DNA of 64,000 nt from NCBI RefSeq assembly GCF_009827635.1, contig NZ_WTYW01000004.1:93611-157610 (forward strand), in the 5' to 3' direction. The notes under the pieces are model-generated. The model saw only the letters and a program-made list of their open reading frames with translations, ran no database searches and was not told the origin of the DNA. This document shows, piece after piece, positions 8,622 through 16,861 of this stretch; positions within the stretch are counted from its first letter, which is position 1; each line of letters starts with the position of its first letter. Both the position numbers and the translations under genes were made by a program. The DNA comes from Parapontixanthobacter aurantiacus. Lineage in GTDB: Bacteria; Pseudomonadota; Alphaproteobacteria; Sphingomonadales; Sphingomonadaceae.

Positions 8622-10157
8622 TTATTCGTCGTTCGCCCCGTAAAACTCATCGTCGACGGGCCCGATGAGGATGTCGGCAGGGGGAACGTCGACCGTCCGC
8701 GACGCTTGCGGAACGGGTGCAGGGTCGTCGTCGAAGTCGAAGAACTTGCCACGAACGCGCTCATAATTGATCGTCGGATCGTACAGCGGACCGGTCACGT
8801 CGAGCGACAGATCGCGGGCCTCGGCAAGACCCATGGCGGCGAGCAGCGTGAACCCTGCAACGTAGGCGTTGCGTCGCGCAGTAACCAGATCGACCCGCGC
8901 CACCAGCAATTCCTGCTCGGCATTGAGAACGTCGAGGATTGTGCGGTTGCCGATCGAGTTTTCGGCACGCACGCCTTCGAGACTGAGTTCGGCGGCGGCG
9001 ATCGCTTCCTGGCTGCTCTCGATAATGGCGTTTGCTGCTGCAAGGTTGGCCCAGGCGGAGCGGACCTGCGCGATGACGTCGCGCTCGACCGCGGTTACGA
9101 ACTCGTATTGCGACAAGGCGCGCTGCTGTGCCTGCCGCCGCAGGGCAGCGGGGCGGCCCCCTTGGAACAGCGGAAGCGAAAGCTGCACACCGACTTGGAC
9201 CGAAGTCGTGGTCTGGCCGATAGTCGGCTGGACCGGAGACGGAACGGGATCGGTTGGATCAAGGATGACGCCGGTCGACCCGTCCAGCGATCCCAGATAA
9301 TTGGCGTAGGAACCGCCGGTGAAGACGCTGACGCGCGGCAGCCTGCTGGCTCCGGCGACTTCGATATCGTAGCCTGCCGCCTGAGCACGTTCGCGCTCCG
9401 CAATGAGGTCGGGATTATTCTCGAGCGCGGTGGCGACCGCGACGCCGACGCTGTCGGGCAAATTGGGGAGCGGCGGCGGCGGTTGCAGATCCTGCGGCGC
9501 TTCGCCGACCAGCTGGACGTAGGTTTCGCGCGCGGCGATGAGATTGGCCGCCGCTGCGCGCAGGTCGGACTGGGCAAGAGCGAGGCGCGCCTGCGACTGC
9601 GCGACATCGGTCCGGGTCAGAATCCCGATTTCGAACCGGTCGCTGGTTGCCTGCAGATTGACGCCCAGGACATCGACCTGATTGGCCGACAACTCGTAGA
9701 TCGCCTCGAACCGCAGCACGTCCATGTAAGCTGCGACGACCCGGCTGAAGATCGCGCTTTCCGTGCCTCTCAAATCGGCTTGCCCGGCCTGCACGCGCTC
9801 CTCTGCGGCGCGCACGGAGTTCTTGACCGCGCCGCCGGAATAGACGGGCACGCCCAGATCGATGCCCGCACCGAGCGTCCGGTCAGGTCCGTTGACCCGC
9901 GCAGGCTTGTCCTGAACGAACTCGATATATTGCGCGTCAGCCGTCACGCTTGGCCGACCGGCGGCCTTCTCGATCGGCACGTTCTCGTCGACGGCACGCT
10001 GTTGCGCCCGCGCCGACAACAGCGTCGGATTATTAATATATGCCTCGGCCAGCGCCTCTCGCAGCGTGTCCGCATGTGCGGGCGTCGACCACAGCGAGGC
10101 GAGGGCCGCACCGGCCAGAAGTCTGCGCTTTCCCCCCGCCATGTTCAGAACCGCCAT
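8622..10157 (-). CDS. tolC: TolC family outer membrane channel protein
   Basis: The 511-residue protein has a signal peptide (residues 1-29, cleavage after PAHA) and the two tandem outer membrane efflux protein repeats of TolC. Repeat features include LREALAEAYINNPTLLSARA near the N-terminus, SQARLALAQSDLRAAAAN in the middle and RTILDVLNAEQELLVARVDL toward the end. It forms the trimeric exit duct for type I secretion and drug efflux pumps. The C-terminal 60 residues are Pro/Asp-rich. ATG 10157 overlaps pcm by 13 bases; ATG 10142 lies directly after the pcm stop and is an alternative start. AGGAAGGA sits immediately before 10157. Confidence 0.95.
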   Translation of the reverse strand: MAVLNMAGGKRRLLAGAALASLWSTPAHADTLREALAEAYINNPTLLSARAQQRAVDENVPIEKAAGRPSVTADAQYIEFVQDKPARVNGPDRTLGAGIDLGVPVYSGGAVKNSVRAAEERVQAGQADLRGTESAIFSRVVAAYMDVLRFEAIYELSANQVDVLGVNLQATSDRFEIGILTRTDVAQSQARLALAQSDLRAAAANLIAARETYVQLVGEAPQDLQPPPPLPNLPDSVGVAVATALENNPDLIAERERAQAAGYDIEVAGASRLPRVSVFTGGSYANYLGSLDGSTGVILDPTDPVPSPVQPTIGQTTTSVQVGVQLSLPLFQGGRPAALRRQAQQRALSQYEFVTAVERDVIAQVRSAWANLAAANAIIESSQEAIAAAELSLEGVRAENSIGNRTILDVLNAEQELLVARVDLVTARRNAYVAGFTLLAAMGLAEARDLSLDVTGPLYDPTINYERVRGKFFDFDDDPAPVPQASRTVDVPPADILIGPVDDEFYGANDE

Positions 10158-10756
10158 TCCTTCCTGACGTCGAAAGCGTGCAGGACGGGAATGCCCGTGT
10201 CGAGCAGGGTCATGAGCGCGACGTGACCCCTCGTCTTGCGACCGCCGGCGATGCGGGTCACGCCCTTGGACAAGAGACCGGTCACGAGGCGGCCATCTTC
10301 TGTCAGCCGGTCGACGAGGGCAGGAGGCACTTGCTCAGCGGCGCCGTCGATCAGCAAGAGATCGTATTCGCCTTCGGGAACTTTGCCGGACACCGCCTCT
10401 TCGGGCGAGACGACCGTCATGGAACCGACCATCGGTTCGACCAAAGCGGGAAGATAGCCACTGCCGCCGTCGACGATCAGCGTGCGATCGGCTTCGCGGG
10501 GTCGCGCTTCCTGCAGCATCGTTCCGTGGAACAGCGGGCTGGCGAGAGCGCGACCGTCGCCCAGCGGGATCGAGCGGTCCATGTAGGCGAGCGCGCGATA
10601 GCTGTCGGGCACGAATTCCTCGCGGGGAACTTCGCCCATGCGGCGAAGCGCCGGCCCATCATTGACGCCGCTGGTGCGCAACTGACTGTCGATCATCGCT
10701 CTGCGCGCAGCGATATGATCGGTATTGGAGGTCCGGTCCGCGGTTTCGGCGGTCAT
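10145..10756 (-). CDS. pcm: Protein-L-isoaspartate O-methyltransferase family protein
   Basis: The 203-residue protein belongs to the PCMT methyltransferases: RRAMIDSQLRTSGVND near the N-terminus, the conserved VPREEFVPDSYRALAYMD block, and the SAM-binding region VDGGSGYLPALV with LLLIDGAAEQVPPAL. It repairs isoaspartyl residues in damaged proteins or acts on another acceptor. It is shorter than E. coli Pcm in the SAM-binding strands, and the usual GxGxGY glycine motif is weakened to GGGSGYLP-like form, so its activity may differ. The pcm-tolC pairing is common in alphaproteobacteria. Its start overlaps a 36-codon ORF upstream. Confidence 0.88.
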   Translation of the reverse strand: MTAETADRTSNTDHIAARRAMIDSQLRTSGVNDGPALRRMGEVPREEFVPDSYRALAYMDRSIPLGDGRALASPLFHGTMLQEARPREADRTLIVDGGSGYLPALVEPMVGSMTVVSPEEAVSGKVPEGEYDLLLIDGAAEQVPPALVDRLTEDGRLVTGLLSKGVTRIAGGRKTRGHVALMTLLDTGIPVLHAFDVRKEWRF

Positions 10757-10863
10757 CGCAAAGCCCCTTGCAGCATTTCTAGTGTGTTAAACATATAAGA
10801 CAGTTCGTCAATCCCGTTTGCTTTATGTGCAAGTTCGATTGCGTCCAAGGTCTTTGACGCCAT
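10753..10863 (-). CDS. Possible 36-residue protein coupled to pcm
   Basis: A minus-strand ATG at 10863 opens a 36-codon frame that begins MASKTLDAIELAHKANGIDE, includes LSYMFNTLEMLQGALR at its end, and stops in an ATGA overlap with pcm. The composition is that of a soluble amphipathic helix pair, unlike a random reading frame, and the overlap is the same coupling seen elsewhere in this window. No Shine-Dalgarno is evident; TATATT lies six bases before the ATG, so leaderless translation is possible. The frame also continues further upstream, antisense to fumarase, but that part looks like a shadow. No family is recognised. Confidence 0.55.
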   Translation of the reverse strand: MASKTLDAIELAHKANGIDELSYMFNTLEMLQGALR

Positions 10864-10941
10864 GTTGAAAATATAGCTAGGGCGGTGGGGCGGATACGGC
10901 ACAATGCCTATGGCCAATCGGCTGGCAAAGGGAACAAATCG

Positions 10942-12483
10942 ATGAACGACATGACGAGCACGACCGAGACCATCATTCGTGAGGACGACCTTATCGAGAC
11001 GGTCGCCGATGCGCTTCAGTTCATCAGCTACTATCATCCGATGGATTACATCCAGGCGCTCGGCAAAGCCTACGAAGCCGAGAAGGGCGCCGCGGCGAAG
11101 GATGCCATCGCGCAAATCCTGACGAACAGCCGGATGTGCGCCGAAGGTCATCGCCCGATCTGTCAGGATACCGGGATCGTGAACGTCTTTATCCGCTGGG
11201 GGCAGAGTTGCCGTCTGCAATCGACGCGCTCCTTGCAGGAGGTTGTCGATGAGGGCGTCCGGCGCGCCTACACCCATCCCGACAACAAGCTGCGCGCCTC
11301 GATCCTCGCAGACCCCGCTTTCACCCGGCGCAATACCCGCGACAACACGCCCTGCGTTCTCTCGGTCGAGATGGTTCCGGGCAATACGGTCGGGATCGAC
11401 GTCGCCGCGAAGGGCGGGGGCAGCGAGAACAAATCGAAGTTCAAAATGATGAACCCGTCCGATAACATCGTCGAATGGGTGGTCGAACAGATACCCTCGA
11501 TGGGCGCAGGCTGGTGTCCGCCGGGAATGCTCGGCATCGGTATCGGCGGAACGGCCGAACATTGCATGAAGCTTGCGAAGCAGTCGCTCATGGACCCGAT
11601 CGACATGGCCCAGTTGAAGGAGCGCGGTCCGCAATCCGACATCGAGCAATTGCGGATCGACATTTATGACGCGGTCAATGCGATGGGAATCGGCGCGCAA
11701 GGGCTGGGCGGCCTGTCCACCGTGCTCGACGTCAAGATTCTGGAATGGCCGTGCCACGCGGCGGGCAAGCCGGTCGGCATGATTCCCAACTGCGCGGCGA
11801 CCCGCCATGCGCATGTAACGCTCGACGGATCGGGGCCGGCCTATCTCGAGCAGCCCGATCTCGACCGCTGGCCCGACGTCAACTGGCAGCCCGATGCAGA
11901 GGCGAAGCGCGTCGATCTCGACAACCTCACTCCGGAAGAAGTGTCGAGCTGGGAAATCGGCGACCGGCTGCTTCTTTCCGGCAAGATGCTGACCGGGCGC
12001 GACGCGGCGCACAAGCGCATCAAGGACATGCTCGAAAGGGGCGAGGAGCTGCCCGTCGATTTCAAGGGCAGGGCAATCTATTATGTCGGTCCCGTCGACC
12101 CGGTGATGGACGAGGTCGTCGGACCCGCTGGACCGACCACGGCAACGCGGATGGACAAGTTCACCGAAATGATGCTCGATCTCGGCCTTCTCGCGATGAT
12201 CGGCAAGGCAGAGCGCGGACCCGATGCGGTGGACGTCATCAGCCGCTTCAAGACCGCTTACCTTATGGCAACGGGCGGAGCGGCCTATCTCGTCAGCCGG
12301 GCGATCAAGGGTGCGGAAGTCGTCGCATTCGAGGATCTCGGCATGGAAGCGATCTACGAGTTCACGGTCGAGAACATGCCCGTCACCGTCGCCGTCGATG
12401 CGGCGGGCAACAACGTGCACAAGGTAGCACCGCAGGAATGGCGCGAACGCATCAGAAACGAGGGACTTCTGCCCGTTTCCTGA
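10942..12483 (+). CDS. Fumarate hydratase, class I
   Basis: The 513-residue protein is a single-chain, iron-sulfur dependent class I fumarase. The three cluster-binding cysteines can be placed at Cys74 (RPICQDTG), Cys192 (GWCPPGMLG) and Cys284 (NCAATRH). The N-terminal alpha domain and the C-terminal beta domain, with the GPAGPTTATRMD signature, are in one polypeptide. It converts fumarate to malate in the TCA cycle. ATG 10942 follows AAAGGGA at a suitable distance; 19 further codons upstream in frame are unlikely. As a [4Fe-4S] enzyme it depends on the suf system found at 32-39 kb. Confidence 0.96.
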   Translation: MNDMTSTTETIIREDDLIETVADALQFISYYHPMDYIQALGKAYEAEKGAAAKDAIAQILTNSRMCAEGHRPICQDTGIVNVFIRWGQSCRLQSTRSLQEVVDEGVRRAYTHPDNKLRASILADPAFTRRNTRDNTPCVLSVEMVPGNTVGIDVAAKGGGSENKSKFKMMNPSDNIVEWVVEQIPSMGAGWCPPGMLGIGIGGTAEHCMKLAKQSLMDPIDMAQLKERGPQSDIEQLRIDIYDAVNAMGIGAQGLGGLSTVLDVKILEWPCHAAGKPVGMIPNCAATRHAHVTLDGSGPAYLEQPDLDRWPDVNWQPDAEAKRVDLDNLTPEEVSSWEIGDRLLLSGKMLTGRDAAHKRIKDMLERGEELPVDFKGRAIYYVGPVDPVMDEVVGPAGPTTATRMDKFTEMMLDLGLLAMIGKAERGPDAVDVISRFKTAYLMATGGAAYLVSRAIKGAEVVAFEDLGMEAIYEFTVENMPVTVAVDAAGNNVHKVAPQEWRERIRNEGLLPVS

Positions 12484-12626
12484 GCCGCTTTTACAACCGC
12501 ACCTAACCGCCCCTTAATGATGTCGAGCACCAGTCAAGGGTCGGCGACGCGTTTCGACCAAGCGTCGGCTGGCATCGACCGCCGTACTGGCCAGCGAAGC
12601 GCCTGTCGCGTAAAGCTGTCTGCCAT

Positions 12627-13907
12627 ATGAACAAGACGTCGCGCGAGTCCATCACCGCCGAACCGACCGAACGTGTGCCACTGAAGATCGTCCTGGCCTC
12701 AATCATCGGTTTGTGGGTCAGCTATTTCATCATCTTCACCCTGCGCGGCTGGGTCGTGGGTCTCGACGTACAAGGCGAGCTCATGCTGCGGCGCGGGGCG
12801 GTCATGCTCGCCGGGGCCGGAGCGACGTTCGGCCTGTGGCTGGTTCTGCGGCTGTTCGACCCGCGCCCGCTCGCCATTCAGGTGACCGCCGCGATCATCC
12901 TCGCCATGCCGACCGCTATGCTCATTGCGCAGGCGAACCAGTTCATCTTCGCCGATCTTGCAACTGAGCTCGAATCGAAAATGGCGCAGGATCGCGGCTT
13001 TTCGCTGCGGCGGGACGAGAACGGCAATATCATCATCGAAACACCGAACGGGGGCGAGGGCAGTATCGACGATGCGATTCCGGGGGGCACTTCCGCGTCG
13101 CAGGGCAGGGTGGTCCTGCCGGGAGAGACGTCGCGCGATCAGTGGACGCGCCTCATCGAACTGGCACTCAGCCAGTATTTCCTGCTCATCGCGTGGTCCG
13201 CCATCTATTTCGCGCTGCTCGCCGGGGCACAGGCCAAGGCGGCGGAGCGACGCGAGGGCGAATTTCGCCGGGCGGCCAAGGCGGCTGAGCTGCGCTCCCT
13301 GCGATATCAGGTCAATCCGCATTTCCTGTTCAATACGCTGAACTCGCTGTCCTCGCTTGTCATGACCGGCAAGACCGAGGCTGCTGAGGAAATGATCCAG
13401 GCGCTGTCGAGCTTCTATCGCCATTCGCTTACCGACGAGCCGACGATGGACGTGCCGCTCGACGAGGAGATCGCGCTGCAACGCCATTACCTCGAAGTCG
13501 AGGCGGTGCGTTTCCCCAGTCGCCTGCGGACGCGGTTCGAATACCCCCAGGAACTCGGCGAACTCAAGGTTCCCGGCATGATCCTCCAGCCACTGGTGGA
13601 GAACTCCGTCAAATATGCCGTGGCCGCCAATTCGACGCCGACCACCATAACCATTGCCGCGCGCGAGGAATTCGACCGGCTGGTGCTCAGCGTTTCTGAC
13701 GATGGCGGACACAAGGTAAAGGAGGTCGGCGGTGGTGCCGAAGCGGAAGCGGGGGACAGGTCGCCCAAGAACGGGTTCGGCATAGGGCTCGCCAATGTCC
13801 GCGACCGGCTCGCCGCGCGCTTCGGCGACCGGGCGAGCCTGACCTCTGGCCCAACTCTCGACGGATACGAAACGGAGATCAGGATGCCGCTGGTGACACA
13901 TGGCTGA
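12627..13907 (+). CDS. LytS-type sensor histidine kinase
   Basis: The 426-residue protein has three N-terminal membrane helices (about residues 21-39, 57-75, 84-102) and a fourth at 178-199, with a roughly 70-residue extracytoplasmic stretch between the third and fourth. A His_kinase domain follows: phospho-acceptor His232 in VNPHFLFNTLNSLSSL, the N-box ILQPLVENSVKYAV around Asn326, and a GFGIGLANVRDRL glycine box. It is the sensor of a two-component pair with the LytTR regulator whose gene overlaps its 3' end by eight bases. The signal is unknown. A second pair of the same kind is at 52-54 kb. Confidence 0.94.
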   Translation: MNKTSRESITAEPTERVPLKIVLASIIGLWVSYFIIFTLRGWVVGLDVQGELMLRRGAVMLAGAGATFGLWLVLRLFDPRPLAIQVTAAIILAMPTAMLIAQANQFIFADLATELESKMAQDRGFSLRRDENGNIIIETPNGGEGSIDDAIPGGTSASQGRVVLPGETSRDQWTRLIELALSQYFLLIAWSAIYFALLAGAQAKAAERREGEFRRAAKAAELRSLRYQVNPHFLFNTLNSLSSLVMTGKTEAAEEMIQALSSFYRHSLTDEPTMDVPLDEEIALQRHYLEVEAVRFPSRLRTRFEYPQELGELKVPGMILQPLVENSVKYAVAANSTPTTITIAAREEFDRLVLSVSDDGGHKVKEVGGGAEAEAGDRSPKNGFGIGLANVRDRLAARFGDRASLTSGPTLDGYETEIRMPLVTHG

Positions 13908-14643
13908 ACAGGAAACCGACGCGCCCGTGCTGCGGACCCTCATCGTCGACGACGAGCCGCTGGCGGTCGAGCGGATGCAGGTCATCTGCGCGAAGATCGA
14001 CCAGCTTGCCGTGGTCGGCACGGCGAGCGACGGCGCGGCGGCGCTGCGCCTCGTCGATGCGTTGAAGCCCGATCTCATCCTGCTCGACATGACGATGCCC
14101 GAGGTCGACGGGTTGTCGGTCGCGCGCAAGCTGTCGAAGAAAGCCGAACGGCCCGCCGTCGTGTTCGTGACCGCGCATGACGAATATGCGGTCGATGCCT
14201 TCGATCTCGAAGCGGTCGATTACGTTTTGAAGCCGGTGAAGGCGGAACGGCTCGATCGCGCGATCCGCCGGGCGCTCGACCGCCGCGGAACGGGGACGGG
14301 CCGCAACAGCGAATGGCTGGAAGAATTATGGATTCCCCATCGCAGCGAACTCATCCGGATCGAGACGTCCGATGTCAGCCGCATCGATGCAGAGCGTGAC
14401 TATGTCCGCCTGCATGTCGGCGAGCGATCCTATCTGCTCTTGCAGACGATTGCCGGGCTGGAAGAACGGCTCGATCCGACGCATTTCATCCGCATCCATC
14501 GCTCGACCATCCTGCGCAAGGACCATATTCGCGGCCTGCGCCACGACGGGCTCGGCGTCTGGTCGGCGGAACTGGAGGACGGCGAGGCGCTAAGGATCGG
14601 GCGGACCTATCTTCCGAAGGTCAAGGCGATGGCGGGCCGCTGA
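13900..14643 (+). CDS. LytTR family response regulator
   Basis: The 247-residue protein has a receiver domain (residues 12-125) with phosphorylatable Asp63 in LILLDMTMPE and Lys111 in YVLKPVK, then a LytTR DNA-binding domain (about residues 148-247) ending in the typical LPKVKAM block. The core RIHRSTILRKDHI lies near residue 205. The LytTR fold binds DNA through beta strands and usually activates nearby genes. It overlaps its kinase gene by eight bases and forms a pair with it. The downstream gene is on the other strand, so the target is not evident here. Confidence 0.94.
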   Translation: MAEQETDAPVLRTLIVDDEPLAVERMQVICAKIDQLAVVGTASDGAAALRLVDALKPDLILLDMTMPEVDGLSVARKLSKKAERPAVVFVTAHDEYAVDAFDLEAVDYVLKPVKAERLDRAIRRALDRRGTGTGRNSEWLEELWIPHRSELIRIETSDVSRIDAERDYVRLHVGERSYLLLQTIAGLEERLDPTHFIRIHRSTILRKDHIRGLRHDGLGVWSAELEDGEALRIGRTYLPKVKAMAGR

Positions 14644-14670
14644 CAGACCAGCATCCCGAAGCGCGAGATA

Positions 14671-15201
14671 TCAGGCAGCGACTTCGAGCGCGACGTGCTC
14701 GGGATAGAAGCGCGGCGCGCGATCGGACCAGCCGGGCGCCGTGGCCGCTGCTTCGCTCAAGGATTGCAGCAGGTTCTTGCGCCGTTCGGGCCTGATCTGC
14801 GGCAGCGCGGCGGCGGCGCAGAAAGCGCTCGGCAGCCACGGCCGGATGCCCGGTCCGAGCAGGCGTTCGTAGAGGAAGCGGATGGCGGAGAACGACTCGA
14901 TCCGCTCCTGCGACAGGTCGAAGGCGACGAGGCGAATGAGCTTGCTCATCATCGCTTCGAGCGCGCCGGTCGAGACGTCGTCGGGCAGTTCGACCCGGAA
15001 GTTCTTGAGGTCCTGGTAGATGACGTATTGCCGCCGGATCGAAGCGTTCTCCTGCGAATCGCGGGCCCACAGCTTGAAGGCGTCGCTCCGCGCCAGACCG
15101 ATGTCGAGACTGCGCCGGATGTAACGCTGTTCGGCTGCGGTAAAGCTGGCGAATTCGCGCATTTCGGCGATCGTGACCGAAGCGGTGCGAGCGGTTGTCA
15201 T
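14671..15201 (-). CDS. Unknown helical protein
   Basis: The product has 176 residues from ATG 15201, before which 19 additional in-frame codons exist but start from TTG-like codons and are not conserved in character. The sequence is mostly helical and cytoplasmic, with motifs AEQRYIRRSLDIGLARSDAF and SQERIESFSAIRFLYERLLG. I do not recognise a family. It stands alone on the minus strand between the LytTR regulator (convergent) and thiS-thiG. It contains a single cysteine and no signal peptide. Its length and codon pattern look genuine. Confidence 0.7.
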   Translation of the reverse strand: MTTARTASVTIAEMREFASFTAAEQRYIRRSLDIGLARSDAFKLWARDSQENASIRRQYVIYQDLKNFRVELPDDVSTGALEAMMSKLIRLVAFDLSQERIESFSAIRFLYERLLGPGIRPWLPSAFCAAAALPQIRPERRKNLLQSLSEAAATAPGWSDRAPRFYPEHVALEVAA

Positions 15202-15310
15202 CGTGATTACCCCTGTCCAAATCCTTGCAGACAGGTTTGCGCCCGAGATGGTTAACACGCCGTAATCGGGCGACGATTTTTCTGTTACTGAAAGCTTCCG
15301 GAGCCGGTTT

Positions 15311-16303
15311 TCAGATCAGTCCGGCGAGCGGACTCGAGGGGTCGGCATATTTGCGGGTCGCCATGCGCCCCGACAGATAGGCTTCGCGTCCGGCCTCGAC
15401 CGCCAGCTTCATTGCGCGGGCCATGCGAATCGGGTCTTTCGCTTCGGCGATGGCGGTGTTCATCAGCGCGCCGTCGCAGCCCAGTTCCATGGCGATGGCC
15501 GCATCGCTCGCCGTTCCGACACCCGCATCGACGAGGACGGGGACTTTCGCCCCTTCGACGATCAGGCGAATCGTTACCCGGTTCTGGATGCCGAGCCCGC
15601 TGCCGATCGGTGCGCCGAGCGGCATGATTGCGACCGCGCCCGCCTGCTCTAGCTGTTGCGCCGCGATGGGATCATCCGCGCAATAGACCATCGGGTGAAA
15701 GCCCTCCTTCGCCAGAATCTCGGTCGCCTTCAGCGTCTCGCGCATATCCGGATAGAGCGTGCGCGCCTCTCCCAGCACCTCGAGTTTGACGAGATCCCAG
15801 CCGCCAGCCTCGCGTGCGAGGCGCAGCGTGCGAATCGCCTCGTCCGCATTGAAGCAGCCCGCGGTATTGGGAAGATAGGTCACTTTCTTGGGATCTATGA
15901 AGTCTGTCAGCATCGGCTGTTTCGGATCGCTGACATTGACGCGGCGGACCGCCACGGTGACGATTTCCGCGCCGCTTGCCTCGAGGGCGGCGGCGTTCTG
16001 CTCGAAATCCTTGTACTTGCCGGTTCCCACGATCAGGCGGCTGCGGAACGTCCTGCCGGCGACCGTCCAGCTGTCGTCGCCGGACGCCGGGTCTTCTCCG
16101 CCGCCCACGAAATGCACGATCTCCAGCTTGTCGCCCTCGGCAAGGGTTATCGTGTCCAGCTCGCTGCGCGGTGCGATCGCGCGATTGTGCTCGACCGCGA
16201 CCTTCGCCGGTTCGAGTTCGAGTTCGCGGACGAGCTCGGCAATGGTGGAGGCGGAAGTGCGGCGGCTGTCGCCGTTGACGGTAACGTTGATGGGTGCGGT
16301 CAT
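15311..16303 (-). CDS. thiG: ThiS-ThiG fusion, thiazole synthase
   Basis: The 330-residue protein has a ThiS ubiquitin-like domain in residues 1-69 ([20 protein letters not shown] at the start, ending FVGGGE) and a complete ThiG barrel from about residue 78, opening [17 protein letters not shown]. The ThiG active-site lysine is Lys173 in [10 protein letters not shown]. ThiG joins the sulfur carried by ThiS, glycine or tyrosine product and deoxyxylulose phosphate to make the thiamin thiazole. The diglycine that carries the thiocarboxylate (residues 67-69) is internal here, so the fusion must be cut or work differently. The gene follows merC with 13 bases between. Confidence 0.93.
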   Translation of the reverse strand: MTAPINVTVNGDSRRTSASTIAELVRELELEPAKVAVEHNRAIAPRSELDTITLAEGDKLEIVHFVGGGEDPASGDDSWTVAGRTFRSRLIVGTGKYKDFEQNAAALEASGAEIVTVAVRRVNVSDPKQPMLTDFIDPKKVTYLPNTAGCFNADEAIRTLRLAREAGGWDLVKLEVLGEARTLYPDMRETLKATEILAKEGFHPMVYCADDPIAAQQLEQAGAVAIMPLGAPIGSGLGIQNRVTIRLIVEGAKVPVLVDAGVGTASDAAIAMELGCDGALMNTAIAEAKDPIRMARAMKLAVEAGREAYLSGRMATRKYADPSSPLAGLI

Positions 16304-16315
16304 GACGACCTGCAC

Positions 16316-16717
16316 TTAGTCGCCGCAGCGCTCCGTGCAAGCGGAGGAATGGGTGTGGCGGATATTGAGGACGTGACCGAGCGATACGAGCGCTACGCCG
16401 ATGATGGTCAACACCGCCTCGTGCATGCCGTGCGGAACGGCAAGGGCGCCGCCCATGAAGCTGAGGCCGCTCATCGCGACGACGAAGGGTACGGGACGGC
16501 GGTGCTGCAACGCTCCCCAGCCGATCGCGACCGCCGCGACGATCAGCGCGACGACGAGGCCCGCCCGGTGCCAGAACGGGTCGAGCAGGATGTTGCCGCC
16601 GATGCCGAGCGAGGAAATAATCACGATCGTCGCAAGGCAATGCGCGGCGCACAGTCCGGAAAGGACGATGCCGACCCGGTCCAGCCGGCGGCGAATGGAG
16701 GGAATCAGGGAAGTCAT
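16316..16717 (-). CDS. MerC domain membrane protein, probably metal transport
   Basis: The 133-residue protein has three or four membrane helices and the MerC pattern, with LCAAHC at residues 22-27 (Cys23, His26, Cys27) in the first helix and a cysteine/histidine-rich C-terminal tail (HTHSSACTERC, residues 121-131). MerC proteins were named for mercury import, but many chromosomal members have no mer operon nearby. A near-perfect Zur operator lies 17 bases before the start, so a role in zinc uptake or distribution is more likely here. I chose ATG 16717 rather than ATG 16750, which is inside the operator. thiS-thiG follows directly. Confidence 0.85.
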   Translation of the reverse strand: MTSLIPSIRRRLDRVGIVLSGLCAAHCLATIVIISSLGIGGNILLDPFWHRAGLVVALIVAAVAIGWGALQHRRPVPFVVAMSGLSFMGGALAVPHGMHEAVLTIIGVALVSLGHVLNIRHTHSSACTERCGD

Positions 16718-16733
16718 GGTCTTGGGGCCATAT

Positions 16734-16750
16734 ATGTTATACAATAACAT
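16734..16750. promoter_or_regulatory. Zur-box-like operator upstream of merC
   Basis: The sequence ATGTTATACAATAACAT is a perfect inverted repeat of 7+7 bases with a 3-base spacer. It agrees with the gammaproteobacterial Zur consensus ATGTTATAnTATAACAT at 16 of 17 positions counting n as a match; only the T of the spacer differs. It is centred 25 bases upstream of the merC start codon on the minus strand, where a repressor would block transcription. The divergent heme A synthase gene begins 112 bases away on the other side and could also be affected. Confidence 0.7.
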
Positions 16751-16861
16751 TTCACAAGCACAGGTTCCCCCTGCGTGGCGAAAAACCGCATGGTAGCTTC
16801 CTAATTTGCAACCTGTCCGGTCTTGCGTCCGGCGGCGTGCTTCCCCACTAGAAAGATCGTC

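Noticed and set aside
10852..10880. A TTGACG element upstream of fumarase as a promoter.
   Set aside because: No -10 element at a convincing distance; TATAGC is only 12 bases away.
10753..12420. A 555-codon open frame antisense to fumarase.
   Set aside because: It mirrors the GC-rich fumarase codons, has unusual His/Arg/Asp composition and no recognisable domains; only its last 36 codons outside fumarase were considered.
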